From Bacteroidales bacterium (GTDB lineage: Bacteria; Bacteroidota; Bacteroidia; Bacteroidales; UBA932): a DNA stretch of 64,000 nt. The DNA lies in contig JAFUDQ010000035.1 of NCBI GenBank assembly GCA_017459075.1, positions 24,381-88,380 on the forward strand, read 5' to 3'. Below the pieces are notes generated by a model, which was given only the letters and a program-made list of their open reading frames with translations, was not told where the DNA came from and ran no database searches. Of the stretch, positions 55,017 through 63,727 are shown in pieces. The position numbers and the translations under genes were made by a program. Positions within the stretch are counted from its first letter, which is position 1. Each line of letters starts with the position of its first letter.

Positions 55017-56246
55017 GTGGCAAAGAAAGATAACAAGACACAGTATTGCATGTTCTGCGGGCGTCCGGAGGGAGAGGCTCCTTTTCTCATTCAGGGCTTG
55101 GGTGACGCTTGTATTTGCAAGGATTGTGTCCAGTCTGTAAGTGATTATATCAAGGAGCTTGAGGCTAAACAGGCTGGAAGCCTTGGCAAGATGAGCCTTG
55201 AGTCTGCCCCTAAGCCTATGAATATCAAGAGTTTTCTTGATTCCTATGTTATTGGGCAGGACAGGGCCAAGAAGCAGCTTGCCGTGGCTGTCTACAATCA
55301 TTACAAGCGCCTCAGCAATAATTTTGCTTTGGGTGAGGATGATGTAGAGCTTGAGAAGTCCAATATCCTGATGGTTGGTCCTACTGGTACCGGCAAAACG
55401 CTGATGGCCAGGACTATAGCACGTCTTTTGGATGTGCCTTTCACTATTGTGGATGCTACTGTCCTGACTGAGGCCGGTTATGTCGGAGAGGATGTTGAGA
55501 GTATTCTGACTCGTCTTCTTGAGGAGGCTGATTTCAACGTCCAGAAGGCTGAGCGTGGTATTGTCTTCATTGATGAGATTGATAAGATTGCGCGTAAGAG
55601 TGACAATCCTTCAATTACGCGTGATGTGTCCGGTGAGGGTGTGCAGCAGGCTATGCTTAAGCTTCTCGAGGGGAGTGTTATCAATGTTCCGCCTAAGGGT
55701 GGCCGTAAGCATCCGGAGCAGGAGTTTATCCATGTTAATACAAGGAATATCCTGTTTATTTGCGGTGGTGCTTTTGAAGGGATTGAGAGGCGTATTGCCC
55801 AGCGTTTGAATACCCAGGTTATCGGCTTCAATAATCCGGCTAAGCAGTTGGTTGATAAGGATAATCTGCTTCAGTATGTGAATGCGCAGGATTTGCGTGC
55901 TTATGGCCTTATCCCCGAGATTATCGGCCGTCTGCCTGTTATTACTTATCTGGACCAGCTTGATAGGGATGCTTTGAAGCGTATTCTGTCTGAGCCTAAG
56001 AATGCTGTTCTTAAGCAGTATGAGAGGCTTTTCCAGATGGATGGTATCAAGCTTGTTATTGAGCCTGAGGTGCTGGATCTTATTGTGGATACTTCTTTGT
56101 CTAACAAGTTGGGGGCGAGGGGTTTGCGTTCTATTTGCGAGCGTATTTTGGATGAGGCTATGTTTGAGGCGCCGTCTTCTGCCAAAAAGTCATTCAAGGT
56201 TACGTTGGCTTACGCAAAAGAGAAGTTATCCAATTATATCAGATAG
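55017..56246 (+). CDS. clpX: ATP-dependent Clp protease ATP-binding subunit ClpX
   Basis: An AAA+ unfoldase of 409 residues. The N-terminal zinc-binding domain has the four Cys in [14 protein letters not shown] and ACICKDCVQ. Walker A is [16 protein letters not shown] near residue 121, Walker B is [17 protein letters not shown], pore loop 1 is [10 protein letters not shown], and sensor 2 is [14 protein letters not shown]. The start is GTG at 55017; no ATG lies closer in frame before the zinc finger. A bidirectional terminator follows. Confidence 0.96.
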   Translation: MAKKDNKTQYCMFCGRPEGEAPFLIQGLGDACICKDCVQSVSDYIKELEAKQAGSLGKMSLESAPKPMNIKSFLDSYVIGQDRAKKQLAVAVYNHYKRLSNNFALGEDDVELEKSNILMVGPTGTGKTLMARTIARLLDVPFTIVDATVLTEAGYVGEDVESILTRLLEEADFNVQKAERGIVFIDEIDKIARKSDNPSITRDVSGEGVQQAMLKLLEGSVINVPPKGGRKHPEQEFIHVNTRNILFICGGAFEGIERRIAQRLNTQVIGFNNPAKQLVDKDNLLQYVNAQDLRAYGLIPEIIGRLPVITYLDQLDRDALKRILSEPKNAVLKQYERLFQMDGIKLVIEPEVLDLIVDTSLSNKLGARGLRSICERILDEAMFEAPSSAKKSFKVTLAYAKEKLSNYIR

Positions 56247-56254
56247 TTTTTTTT

Positions 56255-56293
56255 AAATTTAGTCAGGTATTGTTCAATACCTGACTAAATTTT
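56255..56293. terminator. Bidirectional terminator between clpX and the dipeptidase gene
   Basis: AAATTTAGTCAGGTATTG (56255-56272) pairs perfectly with CAATACCTGACTAAATTT (56275-56292), with A/T tracts on both sides. It includes the stop codon of the leftward dipeptidase gene. Confidence 0.85.
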
Positions 56294-57656
56294 AATAATA
56301 CAGATAGAATTTGGCGATGGATTCCATTCCGGCGAAGAATTGACGGAGCAGGTAACTTTCGTTGGGGGAGTGGATGGTGTCGCGTTCCAGGCCAAAGCCC
56401 ATGAGGAGAGGGTCAATGCCAAGGATTTGCTGCATTTCTGCAAGAACGGCAATACTGCCGCCACCGCGGGATGGAACGGGCTCAACCCCGTAGACTTCTG
56501 CCATTGCTTTTGAAGCAGCCTGGTAGGCGGGGGATGTGATAGGGATGAGGAAGCCGTTGCCGCCTTCTTTAGCTTCTACTTCTACCTTTACATAAGGGGG
56601 AGCGATGGCCAGGAAGTGCTTCTCGAAGAGCTCTGTTATCTTACTGCTTAGCTGGTTGGGAACCAGACGCATGGAGATTTTGGCATGGGCTACAGAGGGG
56701 AGTACCGTCTTGGCTCCTACACCTGTGTAACCGCCCCAGATTCCGCAGACATCAAGGCAAGGGCGGATGCCTGTGCGCTCCATGGTGGTATAGCCTTTTT
56801 CTCCCTTAACTTCTTTAATATCAAGGAATTCCTTGTATTCTTCAAGATCGAAGGGCGCACGTGCGAGCTGGGCCCTGTCTGCATCGGAAAGTTCAACGAC
56901 ATCGTCATAGAATCCGGGGATGGTAACGCGTCCGTCTTTGTCTATGAGGGATGAAATCATGTCGCAGAGGGTGTTGATGGGGTTGGCGACTGCTCCGCCG
57001 TAGTGGCCGGAGTGAAGGTCTTTGTTGGGGCCGGTGACGGTGACTTCAAGGTAGGCGAGTCCGCGCATGCCGCAATTGATTGAAGGTACTTTGTCTGATA
57101 TCATTGTGGTGTCTGATACCAGGATGACATCGGCTTTGAGAAGGTCTTTGTGTTCGCGGACCCATGCGGGAAGGCTGCCGCTGCCGATTTCTTCTTCGCC
57201 TTCGAAGATGAATTTTACGTTGTGTTTGAGCTGACCGGTGCTTAGAAGGTATTCAAAGGCTTTGAGGTGCATGAAGAGCTGGCCTTTGTCGTCGTTGGCT
57301 CCGCGGCAGTAGATTGCGTCGTCTCCTGTGGCGGGGTCTTTGGCTATTACGGGTTCGAAGGGGTCTGTGCGCCATTTTTCAAGGGGCTCAGGGGGCTGGA
57401 CGTCGTAGTGGCCGTATACTAGGATGGTTTTGTAGGATGGGTCAAGGGTTTTCTGGCCGAATACTACGGGGTTTCCGGCGGAGGGGTAGACTGCGGCCTG
57501 GTCTGCTCCGGCTTGCAGTAGGAGTTCTACGAGTCTTTCTGCGCAGCGGGTCATGTCCGGCTTGTGTTCTGGTTTTGCGCTGATTGACGGGATTCTCAGA
57601 AGGCTGAAAAGCTCTTCAAAAAACCTTTCTTTGTTTTCTTTGATGTATTGTTTCAT
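56292..57656 (-). CDS. M20 family dipeptidase
   Basis: A 454-residue zinc peptidase. Metal ligands appear in LVYGHYDVQPPEP (His-x-Asp), IYCRGANDDKGQLF (bridging Asp), FIFEGEEEIGSGS (catalytic Glu pair) and the late GFGLERDTIHSPNE (His). The lid domain at about 190-320 includes DLHSGHYGGAVANP. There is no signal peptide, so it is cytoplasmic, acting on di- or tripeptides such as those released by the DPP-IV enzymes. It is the last gene of the leftward group, separated from the S9 gene by element B2. Confidence 0.9.
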   Translation of the reverse strand: MKQYIKENKERFFEELFSLLRIPSISAKPEHKPDMTRCAERLVELLLQAGADQAAVYPSAGNPVVFGQKTLDPSYKTILVYGHYDVQPPEPLEKWRTDPFEPVIAKDPATGDDAIYCRGANDDKGQLFMHLKAFEYLLSTGQLKHNVKFIFEGEEEIGSGSLPAWVREHKDLLKADVILVSDTTMISDKVPSINCGMRGLAYLEVTVTGPNKDLHSGHYGGAVANPINTLCDMISSLIDKDGRVTIPGFYDDVVELSDADRAQLARAPFDLEEYKEFLDIKEVKGEKGYTTMERTGIRPCLDVCGIWGGYTGVGAKTVLPSVAHAKISMRLVPNQLSSKITELFEKHFLAIAPPYVKVEVEAKEGGNGFLIPITSPAYQAASKAMAEVYGVEPVPSRGGGSIAVLAEMQQILGIDPLLMGFGLERDTIHSPNESYLLRQFFAGMESIAKFYLYY

Positions 57657-57682
57657 GTTTTTAATAATGTTTCAAATACACT

Positions 57683-57801
57683 GGATAATCATTCCTCCTT
57701 AAAAACCGTCGCCTTTGGCGACCCCTCCCATCGCAAGCGATGGGCCCCTCCCTCTTACGCTGCCGAGGGTGGCACGGGTTTTTAAGGAGGACAGATTATC
57801 C
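57683..57801. repeat. Variable-arm palindromic element B2
   Basis: Inverted arms 57683-57707 and 57777-57801 pair over 25 bases with two mismatches. The core holds the GTCGCC-TTT-GGCGAC hairpin and CCCATCGC/GCGATGGG; 57719-57751 is identical to 48636-48668 in element B1. The arms are unrelated to those of B1. The right arm ends 2 bases from the stop codon of the S9 peptidase gene. Confidence 0.87.
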
Positions 57802-57803
57802 CA

Positions 57804-59768
57804 TTATAAATTATTATCAAAATAAAGGGATACTTTGTCCATGAGGTGGACGCGGTGGGGACCGATGACGTTGTGTTCTGCGCGAGGGTAGGGGAAATAG
57901 TCTACCTGTATGCCATTGGCAATGCACTCCTGGATGAAACTGAGGCTGTGCTCCCATACGCAGGTGTTGTCAATAGCTCCCTGGCAGATTAACAACTTGC
58001 CTTTCAGGTTTTTAGCCTTTTTAATAAGGCTGGTTTGCGCAAAACCATCAGGGTTGGTTACGGCAGTTTCCATGTAACGCTCTCCGTACATGATTTCATA
58101 CCACTTCCAGTCAATGACAGGGCCGCCGGCAACGCCAACCTTAAAAACATCGGGATAAGTTGTAAGAAGGCTGATGGTCATGAAGCCTCCGTAGCTCCAT
58201 CCATGAACTCCGATGCGGTCTGAATCCACCCAGGGGAGTGCCTTAAGCATGTTGATGCCTACCATCTGGTCTTCCATCTCTGCTTTGCCGCAGTACTTGT
58301 GAATGGCCTGCTCATATTCAAGTCCCTGATTCTGTGTGCCGCGGTTATCCATTACAAAGACCACGTAGCCTCTCTGGGCCATGTAAAGCTCCCACATGCG
58401 AATGTTGCCGAGCCATTTGTCCTGAACCATCTGGGAGTGGGGGCCTCCGTAAACGTAAAGTATTACGGGATATTTTTTTGCGGGGTCAAAATCTGCCGGT
58501 TTGTATAGACGGTACCAGTTCTGGTATTTGCCGTCGGCGCTTGCCAGATGGCCGAAGTCAATTTCTCCGGTTTTATATTCTTCAAGGGGATTCCTGGAAG
58601 AATCGGCCCATACAACTTTGGCTTTGCCGTCGGTTGTAACTACCTTATAATCAGCAGGTAAGTTGAAGTTTGTGACGGCGTCAAGGAAGTATTTGCCATC
58701 TGTGCTGAGCCTTATGCTGTGCCAGCCTCTTTCTGCGGTGAGCCTTACCGGCTTACCTATTTTTGCCGATGCTGCCGATACCCCTTTCTTCCCTTTTGCG
58801 GGGGTAATGCTAATCTTGAAGAGATGGTTTTCTACGGGTGAAACTTCTGCTGAAGTGTAAAACAGTGTGCCATTTTTGAAGCCGATATACTCAACATCGG
58901 CGTTGACGCCGGTTATGCGGCGGATTGTGCCGAGGGTGTCGCAAAGGTAGAGGCTGCGATAGCCGTCCCTGTTTGCGGTTCTGTAAACGAAGTGATAATT
59001 GCTTCCCGTAAAGTATAGGGGGTCAAGTGGTTCCACGTATTTGTCATTGTCCTCTGTCAGAATGGTGCGAACGAAGGAACCATCGGCACTCCTGTATTGG
59101 TTTAGCTTCATGTGCTTCTGGCTTCTGTCTACCACAAGGGCGAAGATATTCTTGCCGTCAGGCCCCCAGCTGATGTTGGTCAGGTAGCGGTCGGCCCCGA
59201 AGTCCGTTACATCAAGGTAGATGGTTTCACGGGACTCAGTATCAAAAACTCCAAGGCTCACGCGTTCCGATTCCATACCGTTCATTGGGTATTTTATGGA
59301 TTTGAGGCTGCCTGTGCGGGTGCTTATGTCAAGTAGCGGGAACTCTGTTACAAGGGATTCGTCTTTGCGGAAGAAGGCCAGTTTCTTGCCGTCGGGAGAC
59401 CAGAAGATGCCTCCGTCAATACCGAATTCATTGCGGCTGACGGATTCTCCGTAACGGATGTCTTTGTCCTGGGAAATCGCAACCGGCACGGAAGCGGCGT
59501 CCGGAGTTGGGTAGTAGTAGAGGCTGCCGGCTATTGTCCTGGCCTGAGGTTTCTTGGTAGTGTCCCTGAAAAAGATGCCATCGGCCTCAAGTTTGGACAT
59601 TACCTCATAGTTGAATTTTCTCTCAGGCCATACGGTACGGGAGAGGATTGTTTCCTGCATGGTGAGGAGTTTGCCCTCCGGATTAGCCGGATGGATGTCT
59701 GTTACGCCTTCCTGGGCACTGACTGCCGCCGGAATGGCAACGAGTAGTGAAAGTATTAGCTTTTTCAT
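57804..59768 (-). CDS. S9 family peptidase, dipeptidyl-peptidase IV type (second copy)
   Basis: A 654-residue exported serine peptidase with signal peptide LILSLLVAIPAAVSAQE. The propeller part (GGIFWSPDGKKLAFFRKDE, ISWGPDGKNIFALVVD) precedes catalytic Ser525 (GVHGWSYGGFMT), the Asp region ICQGAIDNTCV and the His in YPRAEHNVIGPHR. In DPP-IV relatives the triad Asp is followed by Asp-Asn-Val; here it reads IDNTCV. The start overlaps the stop of the SGNH esterase gene by one base. Only distantly similar to the S9 gene at 36475. Confidence 0.92.
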   Translation of the reverse strand: MKKLILSLLVAIPAAVSAQEGVTDIHPANPEGKLLTMQETILSRTVWPERKFNYEVMSKLEADGIFFRDTTKKPQARTIAGSLYYYPTPDAASVPVAISQDKDIRYGESVSRNEFGIDGGIFWSPDGKKLAFFRKDESLVTEFPLLDISTRTGSLKSIKYPMNGMESERVSLGVFDTESRETIYLDVTDFGADRYLTNISWGPDGKNIFALVVDRSQKHMKLNQYRSADGSFVRTILTEDNDKYVEPLDPLYFTGSNYHFVYRTANRDGYRSLYLCDTLGTIRRITGVNADVEYIGFKNGTLFYTSAEVSPVENHLFKISITPAKGKKGVSAASAKIGKPVRLTAERGWHSIRLSTDGKYFLDAVTNFNLPADYKVVTTDGKAKVVWADSSRNPLEEYKTGEIDFGHLASADGKYQNWYRLYKPADFDPAKKYPVILYVYGGPHSQMVQDKWLGNIRMWELYMAQRGYVVFVMDNRGTQNQGLEYEQAIHKYCGKAEMEDQMVGINMLKALPWVDSDRIGVHGWSYGGFMTISLLTTYPDVFKVGVAGGPVIDWKWYEIMYGERYMETAVTNPDGFAQTSLIKKAKNLKGKLLICQGAIDNTCVWEHSLSFIQECIANGIQVDYFPYPRAEHNVIGPHRVHLMDKVSLYFDNNL

Positions 59769-60910
59769 TATCTGATGGGTTTTTCAGGGGTTATGTCCCA
59801 GCCTGTCATGGTGGCTACGTAGGGGATGATGTTGTATGCCTTCTTAATATGGCCCTGGTAGTTTGGATGGAAGCTGGCTCCGAGGTCGCTTTCTGAGTTA
59901 TGGACGTTGGGGGCGAGGGCGGCGAAGGATACGTTTCCGTAGCCGCAGTCTTTGACAACTTCCTGGATGTATTCTGCCATGAGGAAGTCATTTTTACCGG
60001 CTACGCAAAGTACGGGATGGTCTGTGCCGTAGGATTCCTTTATCTTTTTAATCAATGTTATGTAGTTGCTCTTGAACATTGATTTTGATGGCTGTCGGTC
60101 TGTAGAGAAGTCGTTCGTGCAGAGGTAAACAATTGTGATATTGGGTTTTACGGTGCATTTGGCGGCATCCCAGCGGGACTCGCGCTCCATGTCATAAAGC
60201 TGGCTGTAGCGCTCCGGCATGTACCAGCCTTTTACATTGTCATTATAGTTGCGGGCGATGCCGAAGCCGCTGTGGGCTACGAGCATGCATTCTGCGTCAA
60301 AGTAGCGGGCGACGATGTTGCAGTAGCTTTTGTTGCAGTTTTCCGTTTCCGGTTTGAAGGGGTCTGTCTTGACGGAATTTTCGCTTCCGTAGCCGCAGGT
60401 GTAGGAGTCTCCTACGAATTCAATTACGCGCGGTTTAAGGGGCTCTGCTTCAAGCAGGCTGCCGCTTACAATGACGTTATGGAAGGTTGTCAGGCCCTGC
60501 TCGCCTTCCGTGCGTTTTTGAAGGACTATCTGGTGCGTACTTGTTGGTTTGGCATTTTTCTTCCCGCAGAGGGCGGTGATTTCCGCCTTGTCCAGAAGTA
60601 CAATAGTGGTGTCTTTTCCTGTAATGGTAACTATCTTGTCTGGCTCGTTCCAGGTCTCCTTGTCCAACCAAAGGTTGTAATAGTTTTTCTTTGTATCCGA
60701 TACCTTTGCCTCAATGGAATTACCTGTGAACCTGATTCTTGCGTAGATTCCGCTCCAGTCTCCGGAAACATTCCCGGCCTCATCGGCCAATACTCTTCCA
60801 ACCCAAACTATCTTGCCGTCGGCGGCACTGAAAGAATGTTTGTCCTGTGCAAATGCAACTGTCGTAGCAAGCATTAAAGCGGATGCTGCAAATGATAGAA
60901 TTTTTTTCAT
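59768..60910 (-). CDS. SGNH-type carbohydrate esterase, CE2-like
   Basis: A 380-residue exported esterase with signal peptide ILSFAASALMLATTVAFAQ. The N-terminal jelly-roll (VWVGRVLADEAGNVSGDWSG, ARIRFTGNSIEAKVSD) followed by an SGNH domain is the CE2 layout. The nucleophile Ser169 is in EFVGDSYTCGYGSEN, the oxyanion residues are in AHSGFGIARN and YLCTNDFST, and the late Asp/His pair is replaced by or lies in DLGASFHPNYQGH. It probably removes acetyl groups from plant or other glycans. Its start overlaps the PAP2 stop by 4 bases. Confidence 0.85.
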   Translation of the reverse strand: MKKILSFAASALMLATTVAFAQDKHSFSAADGKIVWVGRVLADEAGNVSGDWSGIYARIRFTGNSIEAKVSDTKKNYYNLWLDKETWNEPDKIVTITGKDTTIVLLDKAEITALCGKKNAKPTSTHQIVLQKRTEGEQGLTTFHNVIVSGSLLEAEPLKPRVIEFVGDSYTCGYGSENSVKTDPFKPETENCNKSYCNIVARYFDAECMLVAHSGFGIARNYNDNVKGWYMPERYSQLYDMERESRWDAAKCTVKPNITIVYLCTNDFSTDRQPSKSMFKSNYITLIKKIKESYGTDHPVLCVAGKNDFLMAEYIQEVVKDCGYGNVSFAALAPNVHNSESDLGASFHPNYQGHIKKAYNIIPYVATMTGWDITPEKPIR

Positions 60911-61533
60911 ATAGCTTGTCGTTTTGTATCAACTTTTCTTATCGCCCAGCGGGCAAGGAGGGAGAAGATCCAGCCGGCGAGGAGGCCTACGGCGAAGCCG
61001 GTGAGAACATCGCCAAGAAAGTGTTTGCCAACGAAAATGCGGCTTATTCCCACAAGTATTGCCCAAATGAAGATGAACCATCCGTAAGGCCGGCAATTAA
61101 GCGATTGGTTGTTCTTGAAACCCATATAAGAGCAGACTGCAAAGCCGATGGCGTTGGCAGCGTGTGCGGAGAAGAAGCCATAAATATACTTCTTGTAAAC
61201 CGGTTCAAGGTAGTTCAGGCCGCGCTGGGTCATTTCAACATCGACATCGGGCCTCTCTCTTCTCACTATGAATTGGATGAAGGTGGCAAGTTGGTCGCAG
61301 AAGGCGAAGGTGAGGGAGCAGGCAAGCAAGACGAAAAGAGCCTTTTTCCAACCAAGTTTCCAAAAGAAGAAGCCTATGATTATCAGGTACATAGGTATCC
61401 ATATAAACTTGTTGGACAGGGTGCACCAAAATGTATCGGTCGCAGGAACATGCAGCGAGTTAATCGCCGCAGTTACATCCTGGTCTATGTTATGAAGGCC
61501 CTCCAAAAAGGCTCCGCAGTCACCCGTCAGCAT
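60907..61533 (-). CDS. PAP2 family membrane phosphatase
   Basis: A 208-residue inner-membrane protein with about five helices. The three phosphatase motifs are RRERPDVD (near residue 92), FFSAHAANAIG (SxH in place of the usual SGH) and GISRIFVGKHFLGDVLTG (SR-x5-H-x3-D). Likely substrates are undecaprenyl pyrophosphate or lipid phosphates. It leads the leftward group with the esterase, peptidase and perhaps dipeptidase. A -7 box TATATTTG (complement of 61554-61561) lies 20 bases upstream. Confidence 0.88.
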   Translation of the reverse strand: MLTGDCGAFLEGLHNIDQDVTAAINSLHVPATDTFWCTLSNKFIWIPMYLIIIGFFFWKLGWKKALFVLLACSLTFAFCDQLATFIQFIVRRERPDVDVEMTQRGLNYLEPVYKKYIYGFFSAHAANAIGFAVCSYMGFKNNQSLNCRPYGWFIFIWAILVGISRIFVGKHFLGDVLTGFAVGLLAGWIFSLLARWAIRKVDTKRQAI

Positions 61534-61672
61534 ACCTCATTCAATACTTTTCGCAAATATACAAAAATCCATTCACGGGAGCAATATTTTCCCGGTTTAC
61601 AAATGCAAGCAATTTATTCCCTTTTCCCGGGGAATTTTGTTATTATCCTGAATAATCAAAAACTTATATATT

Positions 61673-62602
61673 ATGGCACAAACATTCAATCAGGTGGCTG
61701 CTCTCTGGAAAGAAGAGAAGCGCAAGTACGTAAAAAAATCAACCTATTCTGTCTATCTTCAATTATGCCGATGCTGCATTTTGCCGTCTTTCGGAAGTCG
61801 CAGTTCTTCTGACATCAATGAGGAAAGTATTCAGGCCTTCGCCGATGACCTGTTGGCCAAAGGCTATGCTGTCAAAACAATTAAAGACATTCTTCTGGTG
61901 GTGAAAATGATTCTGCGGCACGGAGAGAAAATCGGCGCATGGCCGCACATCGAATATAAAATCTATTTCCACACCCAGACGGAAATCCATCCTTCGCTGG
62001 CCACCTTCTCCCTTCAGCATCAGCAGAAACTGTTCCACTATCTGAAAGATAATTTCTCTTTTCGCAATCTTGGCATTCTGATTTGCCTGCACAGCGGTCT
62101 GAGGATTGGCGAAGTGTGCGGGTTGCAGTGGTCAGACCTGAATGTGGATGCCGGCATCATCCACGTAAAAAAGACTGTGCAAAGAATCTACCTTTCAGAC
62201 GACAACGTCCATGAATACTACCTTTCCATCGACACTCCCAAAACCGCATCTTCTGTAAGGGACATCCCAATGTCGAAGGAGTTAAAAAGCATCATCAGTC
62301 CTTTCCGGAAAGTAACCAATGCCAATAATTATGTTCTGTCCAACACAGATGCTCCCCTTGAACCGCGGTCTTTCCGTTCTTATTTCTACCGGCTGCTGAA
62401 AAATCTGGATATACCTCCGATTCGCTTTCATGCCCTCCGTCACAGCTTTGCCACCCGTTGCATCGAGAGCAAATGTGATTATAAGACAGTGTCTGTGATA
62501 CTTGGTCATGCGTCGATATCCACGACCTTGGATTTGTATGTGCACCCGGGCTACAAAGAGAAGAAGCTTGTTATTGACCGGATGGTCAAGTGTTTAGGGT
62601 AA
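61673..62602 (+). CDS. Tyrosine recombinase / site-specific integrase
   Basis: A 309-residue recombinase with an N-terminal SAM-like core-binding domain (about 1-95) and a C-terminal catalytic domain holding a complete active site: Arg144 (SGLRIGEVCGL), His253 and Arg256 (HALRHSFATR), His279 (LGHASI) and Tyr289 (LDLYVHP). Such short integrases in Bacteroidales often invert nearby DNA segments or mobilise small elements. The promoter is unclear: no TAnnTTTG is seen in the 139 bases before it. A palindrome TTCCCGGGGAA (61626-61636 region) lies upstream. No attachment site is evident. Confidence 0.92.
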   Translation: MAQTFNQVAALWKEEKRKYVKKSTYSVYLQLCRCCILPSFGSRSSSDINEESIQAFADDLLAKGYAVKTIKDILLVVKMILRHGEKIGAWPHIEYKIYFHTQTEIHPSLATFSLQHQQKLFHYLKDNFSFRNLGILICLHSGLRIGEVCGLQWSDLNVDAGIIHVKKTVQRIYLSDDNVHEYYLSIDTPKTASSVRDIPMSKELKSIISPFRKVTNANNYVLSNTDAPLEPRSFRSYFYRLLKNLDIPPIRFHALRHSFATRCIESKCDYKTVSVILGHASISTTLDLYVHPGYKEKKLVIDRMVKCLG

Positions 62603-62619
62603 ATCCGTCTCGCAATTAA

Positions 62620-62707
62620 GAGGCTGACCCAAAAGTAGATTCTTCGGCAGATGAACTTGCCTCAGAATAACACCAGACCGTCATTCTGAACGGTTTTGGT
62701 CAGCCTC
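62620..62707. mobile_element. TTAA-flanked miniature inverted-repeat element
   Basis: Ends GAGGCTGACCCAAAAG (62620-62635) and its near-complement CGGTTTTGGTCAGCCTC (62691-62707) bound an 88-base unit with no ORF. TTAA lies exactly at both sides (62616-62619 and 62708-62711), as a 4-base target duplication. Ends of the form GAGGCTG..CAAAA resemble those of some Bacteroidales insertion sequences, and TTAA targets fit IS1380-like elements; the parent cannot be named. A strong hairpin terminator for the integrase is an alternative reading. Confidence 0.6.
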
Positions 62708-62797
62708 TTAATTGGTAGCTTCAATTCCGCAGAAGCGGCAAAACCATTATATTCTGATGCAGATATAAGGACTATTTTTGATTTACCAAGAGTATTG

Positions 62798-63727
62798 CTA
62801 CTTCAACTTTTCTATTTCGTCAATAGAAAGTCCAGTACAACTGGATATGGTTCCTAAGTCGATGCCTTTTGCAAGCATGTTTCTGGCAATTTCAATCTTT
62901 GCATTAATTGCACCTTCTTTGATACCTTCCTTTTTCCCAGCCTCAAGTCCTTCTTTGAGCCCTTCTTCACGCCCACGTTTTTCACCCTTTTCCTCCGCAA
63001 AGGAAATGTAATTTCTTATATCACGCTCAGTTGTCATATCGCTTTCGTATTTGGCCTTTTCTTCTGGCGTAAAGGTAGATATTTTTGCTGATTCAAACAA
63101 TAGACGAAAGATTTCTTCTTTTAATTGTGGCGGCTGATTCTGCATGTTCTCCATGTTATGGAGGGCGTAACAGAAGTTTTCCAGTACGGTAGCCTTCGGA
63201 GTCAAAGCATTCTTGCAGTTGGGTAATTCCAAGAAAATATACTGTAAATGGTCCGTCATAACTTCGTCAGAACAGTCTCTTTTAAGAAGATAACGGAATT
63301 TTACTTCATCTGAGTTTTCATGCAATGAGAAGTCCATAAGTCCGATGAAATAAACCGTAGGGAAGAAATAATCATCACTTTTCTTTCCAGCCTTAATTTG
63401 TTGCTGAACGCCAAAAGTGGAATAATAAACAGCTCTATCATAGAAGCTGCGCTGCTCAGCCACCTGCATTTCTACAATGAAACGATGTCCGTCCTGGTCG
63501 GTACATTCCACATCAATTCGAATACCCTTCTTGCGGATATGCGGGTTAAGATGTTCTTTGTTAACGTAGGTTAATTCAAGGATTTTACGTTCAGGAATTA
63601 GTTCTTCAAGAAATAGTTGAAGAAGCCTCTTTCGTGATTCATCGCCGAAAGTTCTACGAAACCAGTAATCCATAATAATTCTGGCATAGCGTCCCACCGG
63701 TTGGGCATCTTGATTGTTTTGTGTCAT
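62798..63727 (-). CDS. Rpn family recombination-promoting nuclease / PD-(D/E)XK transposase-like protein
   Basis: A 309-residue protein of the family formerly called PDDEXK transposases. The N-terminus GRYARIIMDYWFRRTFGDES and the nuclease core GIRIDVECTDQDGHRFIVEMQV (Asp, then Glu-x-Gln) are characteristic, as are ERSFYDRAVYYSTF-like RSFYDRAVYYS and YFIGLMDFSL. The C-terminus repeats GxxxGxxEG (REEGLKEGLEAGKKEGIKEG), the low-complexity helix common in this family. RpnA-type proteins nick DNA and raise recombination. A -7 box TATCTTTG (complement of 63758-63765) precedes it. Confidence 0.92.
   Translation of the reverse strand: MTQNNQDAQPVGRYARIIMDYWFRRTFGDESRKRLLQLFLEELIPERKILELTYVNKEHLNPHIRKKGIRIDVECTDQDGHRFIVEMQVAEQRSFYDRAVYYSTFGVQQQIKAGKKSDDYFFPTVYFIGLMDFSLHENSDEVKFRYLLKRDCSDEVMTDHLQYIFLELPNCKNALTPKATVLENFCYALHNMENMQNQPPQLKEEIFRLLFESAKISTFTPEEKAKYESDMTTERDIRNYISFAEEKGEKRGREEGLKEGLEAGKKEGIKEGAINAKIEIARNMLAKGIDLGTISSCTGLSIDEIEKLK

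Noticed and set aside
60883-61812. 309-codon plus-strand frame opposite the PAP2 phosphatase and esterase genes
   Set aside because: The opposite strand carries well-matched PAP2 and SGNH families with promoters; this frame has no recognisable motif and is a shadow.
62611-62720. Invertible promoter flanked by inverted repeats
   Set aside because: The repeats enclose only about 55 bases with no TAnnTTTG box, and the exact TTAA flanks fit a mini-element better.
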